The notes under the pieces were generated by a model that was not told the origin of the DNA, did not search any database, and saw nothing but the letters and a program-made list of their open reading frames with translations. From the NCBI GenBank assembly GCA_023412475.1, contig JAEYNR010000013.1, forward strand, positions 1 through 64,000: a stretch of 64,000 nucleotides of DNA, written 5' to 3'. The position numbers and the translations under genes are program-made. Each line of letters starts with the position of its first letter. Position 1 is the first letter of the stretch. Source of the DNA: Fibrobacterota bacterium (GTDB lineage: Bacteria; Fibrobacterota; Chitinivibrionia; Chitinivibrionales; Chitinispirillaceae). Below, one piece after another: positions 27,613 to 36,300 of the stretch.

Positions 27613-28926
27613 CTATAGTATCCCGAATATCACACCAGACAAAGTTGCCATTATCACCACAAGAGTAACGAAAGTAACTGTTTTTTTCCATCCAAATATT
27701 CCACAGAGTACAAGCATACTTGGTAAAGAGAGTGCCGGTCCTGCAAGCAGTAATGCCAGAGCAGGCCCTTTACCCATTCCACTTCCGACAAGGCCTTGTA
27801 AAATTGGTACTTCAGTCAAGGTAGCGAAATACATAAAAGCACCGGCAATAGAAGCAAGGAAATTTGCTCTTAGTGAATTTCCACCCACTGCAGCGCTAAC
27901 CCACTCCGATGGGATTATACCCTCATGTCCAACCCGACCTAATAAAAATCCCGCTACTAAGACTCCAAAGAGCAGTAATGGCAGTATCTGTTTTGCAAAT
28001 GTCCAGGTTGACGAGAACCAATCCTCTAATTCATCCTTCTCTGTACTGGTAACAGCAGACAATCCAATGCTTCCCGCTGCAAAAGCCGCTACAGGAATAA
28101 ATTGATGCGGAATGGACTTGGGTGCTATTATGGCAATCAATGCTGCCGGTAATGCTGCAAAGAGCACTTTCCACCAGGCCAACTTAAACCATACGATAAG
28201 AATTATACCGAATATTACAGAAAAAAGAGAAGTAACTATCCATTTATTAGAATACAATTCATACCATAGTCCGCTATCATTCACAGGCTTTCCCCAATTG
28301 GCAAATACTAGGATAGCTATCATCACAAAAAAATAGGCTGCAGTTTTCCAAAGTGGTCTCTCCACCTCAGCTTCAGGCATTGCCATCTGCGCCGCAGCCT
28401 TGGCCGCTTCCTCTTTCCTATATATAAAGTGCATGGCAAGTCCAATTACAATACTAAACACTATGGCCCCGATCGCCCGTGCTAACCCCATTTCAAGGCC
28501 TAAGATACGAGCAGTCAGAACGATTGCCAGAACATTAATCGCAGGACCGGAATATAGGAAAGCTGATGCGGGACCAATCCCGGCACCCATTTTATAAATT
28601 CCGGCAAATAATGGAAGTACTGTACAGGAACATACGGCCAGTACCGTTCCAGATACCGAGGCGACTCCAAAAGCAAGTATCTTGTTTGCCTTTGCTCCAA
28701 AATATTTCATCACCGATGCCTGACTCACAAAGACCCCGATTGCCCCTGCAATAAAGAATGCAGGGATTAAACACAAAAGCACATGCTCCCGTGCATACCA
28801 TTTAACTAATTGAAGAGCTTCGAAGACCGCGTTATCAAAACGTGGAATTCCCACAGGCAGAAAGAACATTCCCAGAAAAACTGTGATAATTATGATTAAT
28901 GGTTTTGATTCCTTTTTCCAGTCCAT
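27613..28926 (-). CDS. Permease, ArsP/DUF318 (UPF0718) family
   Basis: This 437-residue membrane protein has about ten helices in two homologous halves. The conserved SCTVLPLFAGIYK motif with its Cys pair CSC and the following GPASAFLYSGPAIN segment are the signatures of the DUF318 permease family, which includes ArsP (export of trivalent organoarsenicals such as methylarsenite). A second half shows VPILQGLVGSGMG and GPALSLPSML. Next to ArsR, ArsM and ArsE/F/G-like genes, an organoarsenical or arsenite exporter is likely. Other family members move copper, zinc or other oxyanions, so substrate is inference. A TTTGGC operator-like palindrome lies just upstream. Confidence 0.82.
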   Translation of the reverse strand: MDWKKESKPLIIIITVFLGMFFLPVGIPRFDNAVFEALQLVKWYAREHVLLCLIPAFFIAGAIGVFVSQASVMKYFGAKANKILAFGVASVSGTVLAVCSCTVLPLFAGIYKMGAGIGPASAFLYSGPAINVLAIVLTARILGLEMGLARAIGAIVFSIVIGLAMHFIYRKEEAAKAAAQMAMPEAEVERPLWKTAAYFFVMIAILVFANWGKPVNDSGLWYELYSNKWIVTSLFSVIFGIILIVWFKLAWWKVLFAALPAALIAIIAPKSIPHQFIPVAAFAAGSIGLSAVTSTEKDELEDWFSSTWTFAKQILPLLLFGVLVAGFLLGRVGHEGIIPSEWVSAAVGGNSLRANFLASIAGAFMYFATLTEVPILQGLVGSGMGKGPALALLLAGPALSLPSMLVLCGIFGWKKTVTFVTLVVIMATLSGVIFGIL

Positions 28927-28946
28927 CTTAATTCCTTATTATGTCA

Positions 28947-28964
28947 TTTGGCAAAACGGCCAAA
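28947..28964. promoter_or_regulatory. Putative ArsR operator upstream of the permease gene
   Basis: TTTGGC-N6-GCCAAA is a perfect six-base-arm inverted repeat, 21 bases upstream of the permease start, in the short gap to arsR. It closely matches the element at 29329-29346, which has the same 18-bp span. Confidence 0.6.
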
Positions 28965-28980
28965 TACTTTGCAAAAAAAA

Positions 28981-29301
28981 TTATCCGATAAGTTTCAGTT
29001 GTGCTTTGACTTTCTCCTGAACTACTGATTCTACGCAGTTAAGAAAATTCAGTACACATGGCATGGATAGATGATAAAAAACCATCTGATTTCTTTTTTC
29101 ATCGATAACAATACCTGCATTTTTGAGTACAGAGAGATGTTTTGAAACCGTTGAAGTATCAGCACCAACCATGTCAGTGAGTTCACAAACGCAATATTCC
29201 TGACGAGATAACGCATCAATTATCAATAGGCGGGAAGGATGTGCCATTGCTTTAATTATAGTCGCCTTTGCTTCATACTTTGCCAGTGCTTTTTTATCCA
29301 T
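28981..29301 (-). CDS. arsR: ArsR/SmtB family arsenic-responsive repressor
   Basis: This is a 106-residue winged-helix repressor. The arsenite-binding pair is visible as CVCEL (C37 and C39) at the start of the DNA-recognition region, followed by helix-turn-helix residues TSTVSKHLSVLKNAGIV. Two more cysteines lie near the end in MPCVLNFLNC. This is the classical ELCVCDL-type sensor. I start at the ATG 29301 with GAGG close upstream rather than the TTG nine bases earlier. It is followed by the permease and arsE-F-G-like genes, and is expected to repress them and itself through the two TTTGGC palindromes. Confidence 0.93.
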   Translation of the reverse strand: MDKKALAKYEAKATIIKAMAHPSRLLIIDALSRQEYCVCELTDMVGADTSTVSKHLSVLKNAGIVIDEKRNQMVFYHLSMPCVLNFLNCVESVVQEKVKAQLKLIG

Positions 29302-29328
29302 AAACCTCAATCTATGTTTATTGGTTTA

Positions 29329-29346
29329 TTTGGCAATATAACCAAA
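29329..29346. promoter_or_regulatory. Putative ArsR operator upstream of arsR
   Basis: TTTGGCAATATAACCAAA has arms TTTGG/CCAAA separated by eight bases, with the same 18-bp length as the palindrome at 28947-28964. It lies 28 bases before the arsR start, where it could also influence the divergent methyltransferase gene. Confidence 0.6.
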
Positions 29347-29712
29347 CTAGCAGATTATATTCAAGTATATTCTTATTTTTTTTTGAAATATTGATTAGCA
29401 TCGGGTCTAACAATGATGATTCGATTAATGGTTACTAGTATTTAAATAATCTCTTCACTTTCCCCCAAATGATAAGATATTGTGACTATGCCTTAGCTTC
29501 TCAGCGGACGAAGGGACCTGAAAAAGTACGCTAAAACTGGTGTCACTGACATTCTCACCCGATTGAGCCACAAGGTGATGCGGCAACCTTAAAAAAACGC
29601 TTGGTTTGGAAAGATGTCAAAATTATGTTAATGCCAAAGAATATCAGATTTTCCTTTTACCCTGATATATGAACAATATCAGTAAAACACATTTTATAGG
29701 ATCATTATAAAA
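29347..29712. other. Intergenic region between arsR and the URO-D-like gene
   Basis: These 366 bases hold the control regions of divergent genes. No strong sigma-70 match stands out. A short open stretch near 29519-29593 translates to LKKYAKTGVTDILTRLSHKV, which looks like a scrap of coding sequence (perhaps transposase) but is too short to assign. Confidence 0.3.
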
Positions 29713-30717
29713 ATGAACATGCAAAAATGGGCCAATGACATCATAGAAAATAAGAACCGCTCAGTTATGCCAATTATGACCTATCTGGGATTGGAAATCA
29801 TTCATAAAAATATCATGGATGCGATTACTGATGGTGATATACATTCCGCTTGCATGGAGGTATTGAGTAAAAAATATCCTTCAGTTGCATCCACCAGCAT
29901 TATGGATCTTTCTCTTGAAGCGGAAGCTTTCGGATGCCCTGTAGTCTTTTCCAATACAGAAGTACCTACAGTAAGCAATAGTATATTACACAATAGAGAT
30001 GAGGTTTTATCGCTTCGTATCCCATCTATTGGTGAAAAGCGCACCAAAGAAAGCCTGAAAGCATTGCGGCAAGCAGCTTCACGCATCGAAAAACCAGTTT
30101 TCGGTGGCATCATCGGACCATTCTCTTTGAGTGGAAGACTTTACGGTATGACCGAAATTATGACTGCAGCCCTGATGGAACCCGAGATTGTGCATTTGTT
30201 ACTTGAAAAAGCAACTACATTTCTGATTCAGTTTGCTGAAGCAATAAAAAAAACCGGAGCTAATGGTTTGTTGATAGCCGAGCCAGCGTCCGGATTGCTT
30301 TCCCCGGATTTATGCAATGAGTTTTCTTCTTTTTATCTACGGCAGATAATATCCAGAGTTCAGGATGATTCATTTATGGTTATTTTACACAATTGCGGTG
30401 CAGACATCTGCCATATTCCAGCTATGCTTTCGACCGGTGCCCATGCACTTCACTTTGGTAATAAAATAGAAATCCCTGCTGTTTTACTCAAGATACCAGA
30501 AGATGTTCTGGTATTTGGTAACATCGATCCAGTAAATATTTTTAAAAACGGTGCAGTTAAAAAGGTAAAAAACACAACTTCCCTTTTGCTTGAGTCAACA
30601 ACTCCCTGGAAAAATTTTGTTCTTTCTTCTGGTTGTGATGTTCCACCTAATACCCCGGTAGAAAATGTAGTGGCATTTTATGATGCTCTTTCAGATTATA
30701 ACAAGCATCACAAATAA
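29713..30717 (+). CDS. URO-D-fold methyltransferase (MtaA/CmuA-like) next to arsR
   Basis: This is a 334-residue TIM-barrel protein of the uroporphyrinogen decarboxylase family. It carries the zinc ligands of methylcobalamin:thiol methyltransferases (MtaA, CmuA C-terminal domain): H226-N-C228 in ILHNCGAD and C308 in LSSGCDVPPNTP. True HemE decarboxylases lack this His-x-Cys and Cys set. So it probably moves a methyl group between a corrinoid protein and a zinc-bound thiol or soft nucleophile. Its place beside arsR and an ArsP-like permease suggests that methylated arsenic may be donor or acceptor. No corrinoid protein is in the window. Function in arsenic metabolism is inference. Confidence 0.75.
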   Translation: MNMQKWANDIIENKNRSVMPIMTYLGLEIIHKNIMDAITDGDIHSACMEVLSKKYPSVASTSIMDLSLEAEAFGCPVVFSNTEVPTVSNSILHNRDEVLSLRIPSIGEKRTKESLKALRQAASRIEKPVFGGIIGPFSLSGRLYGMTEIMTAALMEPEIVHLLLEKATTFLIQFAEAIKKTGANGLLIAEPASGLLSPDLCNEFSSFYLRQIISRVQDDSFMVILHNCGADICHIPAMLSTGAHALHFGNKIEIPAVLLKIPEDVLVFGNIDPVNIFKNGAVKKVKNTTSLLLESTTPWKNFVLSSGCDVPPNTPVENVVAFYDALSDYNKHHK

Positions 30718-30950
30718 AACAACAGATCTTATTAAAAAAGTGTACTCTGGAGTTTGCTGGTTTTGCTCCTTGGCATTGAAACAGCTTATTTTTGCTCATA
30801 TGCCTTCAGGAGTTCATCAATATCAATTTTTTTCATCTGATAAAATGATTTCCTGACTCTTGCGGATCGGATGGAATCTTTGCCGAGGATCATTTGAGCT
30901 AAAATCGCTGGTACTATCTGCCAGGATACCCCGTATTTATCCTGCAACCA

Positions 30951-31676
30951 TCAGCATTGTTCGGCTTGGGGTACAGCAGAGAGATTATTCCAGAGATGAT
31001 CTATCTGGTTCTGATTTTCACATTCTACCATGAAAGAGACCGCTGGTGTAAATGTGAATTTATGGTACCTGCCAGAATCCATTGCTGTAAACTGTTGCCC
31101 ATTAATGATAAATTCTGCAAACTTGACAGCCCCTTCTTTCTCATTCTCATCCTGTCTGTAGGTAACCACCTCTTTTATTTTAGAGTCATCAAAGATGGAA
31201 ACATAAAAGTCAATGGCTTGTTTTGCTTTGCCATACTGTTTCTGAACAAACAGCAGACAGGGGGTTATTTTCTGCTCTCTTGTGCCAAGTAGTAATTGCC
31301 ACGATACTCCAAAACGATCATTAACCCAGGCATATTTTTCACTGAACTCGTAGCTGTCCAGAGGCATAAGGACATTTCCGTTTTCAGAAAGTTTACTGTA
31401 TAATTTTTCGACTTCGTTAGAAGTCTTGCATGAGACCAGAAACGAAGTTGCCGGTGTGAAAAAGAAAACGGGCCCTCCATTAATATTAATAAACATCTGC
31501 CCAGCCAGTTCAAACTCCACTGTCATTAAAGTTCCTGCAGTCATTCCGGAAACTTTGGAGCTTTCGGCATCATAGTAAGCCTTGTTTTTTATTCTGGAAT
31601 TTTCAAATAGTGAGACATAGAAATCAGCAGCTTCCTCAGCCTGGTTATCGAACCATAAATTTGGAATGATTTTCAT
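30951..31676 (-). pseudogene. PhnB-like VOC family protein, C-terminus lost to an in-frame TGA
   Basis: This has two glyoxalase/VOC-fold repeats, as in PhnB-like proteins: residues 1-130 begin KIIPNLWFDNQAEEAADFY, and a second repeat begins ITPCLLFVQKQYGKAKQAIDFY. The frame stops at a TGA (30951-30953) after AVPQAEQC. The same frame continues past it with WLQDKYGVSWQIVP and MKKIDIDELLKAYE to a stop near 30785, which is the normal family ending. Homologues have CGW at this point, so a GGA to TGA change is the simplest explanation. About 55 residues are cut off and the second domain is incomplete. The family includes demethylubiquinone methyltransferase-annotated proteins of unclear function. 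Confidence 0.75.
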
Positions 31677-31795
31677 GATTGATTCCTTTTCTAATATTCA
31701 GCTTTAATCAACCATTAGAACCAGTAGGGTTTAAAACATAGAACATTCAAAAAGAATGCTAATACGCTGAAAGAATACGCGTTTATGTGGACCTC

Positions 31796-33313
31796 TCATA
31801 ACAATATTCTCAGTGAGACATTAATAACATCAAACACCCTGAGGGTATTATACTCATAGGAACCATCCAGTGATAATCTTTTTACATTGATACCCAGCCC
31901 CCCCGTGATCTTCCACGGGCTCTCCATTGTGGTCTGGACCTCTTTTTGTAACCCTGCCCTTAATAGAAAGTAACGGAAAATCTCCTGTTCAACTCCTCCA
32001 GCCATTTTCCAGTTCTGTTCCTTTGTAAGAGGAATCTCTCCCTCACCGATCAGAAACGTTTTATAGCCAGCCCTGAACGTACCTCCCATGTGCAAAGTCG
32101 TAGCATTGGCCTGATAATAAGTAGCCCCGGTAGAGGCATTTTTCCATCTGGAAACTACCGGTACATCTTTAAGAAGCAATCCATATCTTATCCGTTCTGA
32201 TAATTCCCACAGCAGACCCAAATCTACTCCTGCCCCAAAGGAGCTTCCGCTGGGAGCATCAGCCATCTTGCCTTTTACTCTGTTACTTGCCAGTTTAAAG
32301 TTCAGACCTACAGAAAAGGGTCGGATAAAATCCGGAAGATTAGTGAATTTATAGGCAACAGATGTAACAAAGTATAGTTCTGTAAGCATATGATCTTTAT
32401 CGGAGCTATAAAGCAGTCCCTGACCGAATCCGATTTCCCTCGTAGCCTTATTTACATACGTAGCAGCAATATTATCTACACCAAATCGGTATTGATAAGC
32501 CAGAACAGCTTCAGGCCCCCTTACCCATGCCATACCGGCAGGGTTGTAAAAAACCCCGTAAGCGTCATCGGATGCAGCCACATAAGCATTTGCAAGTGCA
32601 GCAGGGCGGGCAAACAAGGGAATCTGATCTGCCAATGATGATATTCCTGCAAGTTTTTCATCTTTATACTCTGCATACAGCTTATGCGCACCACTATGAT
32701 CTGCCATATAATTTATCAAGCCATAAATCAGGCCTACACCCATTACGCCGGCAGTTGACAACAGGAGCTTTTTCTCATTGTGTACCTTGGGTCCATGGTA
32801 AATGGAAACATTCGGAGAATCTGCCCCGGGGTTTCCATGCAACCTGGCAACACCCGTTTTAATAATTTCAGATAAACTGACTCCCGGAGCCCCTTCGATG
32901 CTTACTGCTTCAATCTTCTGTTTCATAACCACATCGATCAGCTTCAACTGCAGTCCGTACCGGTTATCATCAAAATCGATGCTACCGTAAAGCATACGAT
33001 CCATTCCCGCTGCACTTCCGATATCGATTACGCAGCGAGGATCGCGACAGTGTTCAGGAAAATCAACACTGACTTTTTCCAACTGCTGTTCCAGAACATT
33101 CTGTGGGTAAACCACATAAAACCCTACATCCTCAATACACTTTGTCAATTCCTGATAAGCCTGTTCATTAAGCTTGTGGGAATCGCCATAGGATTCCGGA
33201 TATAGTATTCCGATGCTCACTTTACCGCTGTCTGAACCTAATGCAGCCGTATGAACAATCAACAATGCAATCAGTATTGCCGTTATTGAAAACCCTCTCA
33301 CAGAATCCTCCAC
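31796..33313 (-). CDS. PorV/UPF0164-like outer-membrane barrel with N-terminal CsgG/TolB-like domain
   Basis: This 505-residue exported protein has a hydrophobic leader (about residues 8-26). Residues 30-165 look like the small alpha/beta domain found in CsgG- or TolB-type proteins, with CRDPRCVIDIGSAAGMDRMLYGSI and LKLIDVVMKQKIE. Then comes a membrane-near hydrophobic stretch and, from about residue 235, a PorV/PorQ-like barrel: RPAALANAYVAASDDAYGVFYNPAGMAWV is the signature. The barrel ends with a typical aromatic-poor strand. The combined domain order may create an envelope assembly factor for the large surface proteins encoded upstream in the same operon, but this is inference. Confidence 0.75.
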   Translation of the reverse strand: MEDSVRGFSITAILIALLIVHTAALGSDSGKVSIGILYPESYGDSHKLNEQAYQELTKCIEDVGFYVVYPQNVLEQQLEKVSVDFPEHCRDPRCVIDIGSAAGMDRMLYGSIDFDDNRYGLQLKLIDVVMKQKIEAVSIEGAPGVSLSEIIKTGVARLHGNPGADSPNVSIYHGPKVHNEKKLLLSTAGVMGVGLIYGLINYMADHSGAHKLYAEYKDEKLAGISSLADQIPLFARPAALANAYVAASDDAYGVFYNPAGMAWVRGPEAVLAYQYRFGVDNIAATYVNKATREIGFGQGLLYSSDKDHMLTELYFVTSVAYKFTNLPDFIRPFSVGLNFKLASNRVKGKMADAPSGSSFGAGVDLGLLWELSERIRYGLLLKDVPVVSRWKNASTGATYYQANATTLHMGGTFRAGYKTFLIGEGEIPLTKEQNWKMAGGVEQEIFRYFLLRAGLQKEVQTTMESPWKITGGLGINVKRLSLDGSYEYNTLRVFDVINVSLRILL

Positions 33314-33329
33314 CTTTTATTTCCTGTTG

Positions 33330-36300
33330 TCATCTCATTAGCACTATCTGTTTCATATAGCGTTGCTCTTTGTTGTTTGAATCTTTTGCAGAAAGTACCA
33401 CAAAGTATCGTCCGTTTCTGCACATTCTATCACCTTTCTCTGCGATAATATTTCCCGGTTGGGTCCACACCAGTTCTCTGTTGGTAGTGCGGCCATCCCA
33501 CCAGAGCTGGTAAGGATACTGGTTTGCATTTTGAATCTGCATGGCCCATACCGGTTCTCCAGTAAGCGTGTAAATCCTCACTTTAACATCTCTAAGTGGC
33601 GGTCGGTCAGTTTCCACTCTAAAGGAAATACATGTACCAAACCTTTTCTCTTCAGGACTGATTGATCTTGGCCACACATAAGGAGAGAATGGGTTGGGTG
33701 CAACATCGAGGTATCCGCCCCTGGAGGGTCCTGCAACAATTGAGTATAGAGAAAAATGAGATAGTGCAGCACTGATCTTTTTACCATCAGAACTGACATT
33801 TGAGTTCTTTAATGGTTCCCATTTCAAACTGTCTTCATTCCAGCAGGCGATAGCAATCTCTCTTGCTCCCCCACTTACCTCTTTCTGGAGCTCCTTGGGA
33901 ATATCCAAAATCAAATAGATGCTGTCTTCAACACGATTTTCAAATACGACTCCCTGGGATTCTGTTATCGAGAAAGCGGTAGAATCAATGGTTTTCATCT
34001 GCCCGGTTCCCCGTCTTATCATATTAGTCAAAGTTTGTGTTTCGATCGCCAGAAGCCCTGTCTCACCCGGGGAGAGCGCAGCGGTCGGGAATATTATCGA
34101 ACAACCACGTGAATTGGACGCAGTATCTGGAAGGTCTTTTGAGGTTATTATGAATCTCACCGGAAGTCCTGGATCTTTCTGATCCCCATTATAATATTCA
34201 GTCCTGATTGCCGATATCTCTGCAAATATTCTTACCGTTCCACAAAAGTTCTTTCCAGGTGTGAATACCCCATCTGCTGTTATCGAACCGGCATTTTCTG
34301 GTAAAACAGACCATCTTGGAATGACATTCAATAATGTTCCGCTTTTGTCACGCCCGACAGCTCTGAACTCAGCCTTGTCCAGTCCTGATGTTGTAAGCGG
34401 AGTTGAACCACTGGCATCGGTTCGTAATACCTGTAAACCATTCAGATTGCTTCCTGAAACCCTGAAAACAACCGACACAGAATTGAGGTTTCCTGCAACT
34501 TTTATTTTTGATGTATCGATTGTAGCTGTAAGGGTTACCGGAATTGAAAATGCCCGTGTTTTTCCAGTAACAACTGTTACTGTGGTACCGGTATTTGACT
34601 TTAAAACACAACCCTGGGGATCTGTTATTTTCCAAGTTATATTCTGTCCATTCAAACCATTGAAGGGCAGAAATGCGGAGCTGCAATATCCTTTCAATGA
34701 AAACAGCATCGAATAAGAAGATGGCAAAATCAAAGTATCGCCATCTGCAGGCTCAATTTCTATTCTTGTCAGAGTTGAAGTATCTGGTAAAACAAATGTA
34801 TTATAGACTTCTTTCTGATAGCCATACACATCTGATTTCCGCCAGGCCTGGAAATAGTATTGCAATATGCTGCCATCCCTGGGAGGACGTATGCTGAACT
34901 GATATAAAGAATCGCTCCTGTTAATACGCTCGCTTCTATAACTGCTACCCATAGCATCTTTATAGAAAATAACAGCAGAGTCCATGGTTACAGATGATCG
35001 CAGCGAAAAAGTCACATTACCATCAACCGGAGTAACAGTATCTTCCCTGTTATGGATAACATTCATTACTGCAGTATCGGTATACACAGTGATTTCATCA
35101 TCCACATAGAATTGATGGAAAGCGAGATCAACAATGGAATCACTCTTTGCATCAACGTTAATCACATAATACCCGGAGCCAGCATTTAACAGAGAATCCC
35201 TGACAGAGATTGTCTTATGCAATGGGGACTGGATTTTGACCGATCCATAAATACCTACGGGTGTCACAAACCATTTTATCTTTTTTGAACCGGGTTTCAT
35301 ATAAATGGCAGTCTGTGATGGCATCACTTTTCCGTCTGAAACGACAAAAGTATCCGGTCCGGCAACACTGTCGAGTACAAAACCGTCTTTACCAACATTG
35401 ATCGAATATGTTCCATCCGGGATATTCCTGATTTCGAACCTTCCATCTGCTAAAGACTTTGAGGATACAATACTACCTATAGCGACCCTGTTAACCAGAT
35501 TTATCAGCATATTTGATGGTGAAGTACAAAAGACTGTACCGCTTATCATTCCATAACTTTGTATTGTGTCATTGTATGCCAAAGTTGTTCCAAGCTCAGT
35601 GGAGAGGGTACATGGTTTATCTTTAATAGTGTATCCTGTAGCGGAGCTACTCATAACATACTGTTTATTGCCCTGAAGGCCGATACGGTAATCTCCATAA
35701 GTTGCATCAGTATAACAAATAAATGTGTCCGGAGATCCTACAGCTATAAATTTAACTGCAGCTCCTGTAACCGGTGAGATGATTTCTTTATCATCCACCC
35801 ATTTTTTACCATATATATAACCACTGACAAGAGATGCTCCTGCATTTAAAGTGACAGAAATGTTCTTTGTGCTGACTACATCTGTTGTGCTTTGGAAAGA
35901 TGTAAACCCGGTTTTTGATGCTGCAATGGTATAAATCCCCGGTTGTACGAAAAATGAGAAAGTACCGTTTTGTGATGTGGCTGGTATTTCTTCAATTATT
36001 CTGCCATCAAATAGAAGTGTCACCTTTGCCCCTAAAATAGGTATCCCTGAAGCATTTCTTACAGTACCGGACAAAGTTACGGGATTTCTGGACATGACGA
36101 CAGTACTGAAATTAACATTTTCGCCATTATTTACAGACACTTTTTCAGACAATACACTCTTATAGCCGTTCTTATTGGCTCCTATCAGCCAGTCAGCTCC
36201 ATAGCAATTGAAAACAAAATTACCCAAAGCATCTGTCTGAGTTGATAATGAATCTCCTAAATCAGAAATACCGCTTATAGTTACCAAATTGATTCCTTTT

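Noticed and set aside
29519..29593. Transposase fragment suggested by KYAKTGVTDILTRLSHKV
   Set aside because: Only about 24 codons, with no inverted repeats or target duplications nearby. Not enough to name.
30951..30953. TGA read as an amino acid (recoded glycine, code 25, or selenocysteine)
   Set aside because: TGA ends several undoubted genes here (rnfE, rnfA, rnfB, the lytic transglycosylase), so it is not a sense codon, and no SECIS-like hairpin is apparent. A nonsense mutation is simpler.
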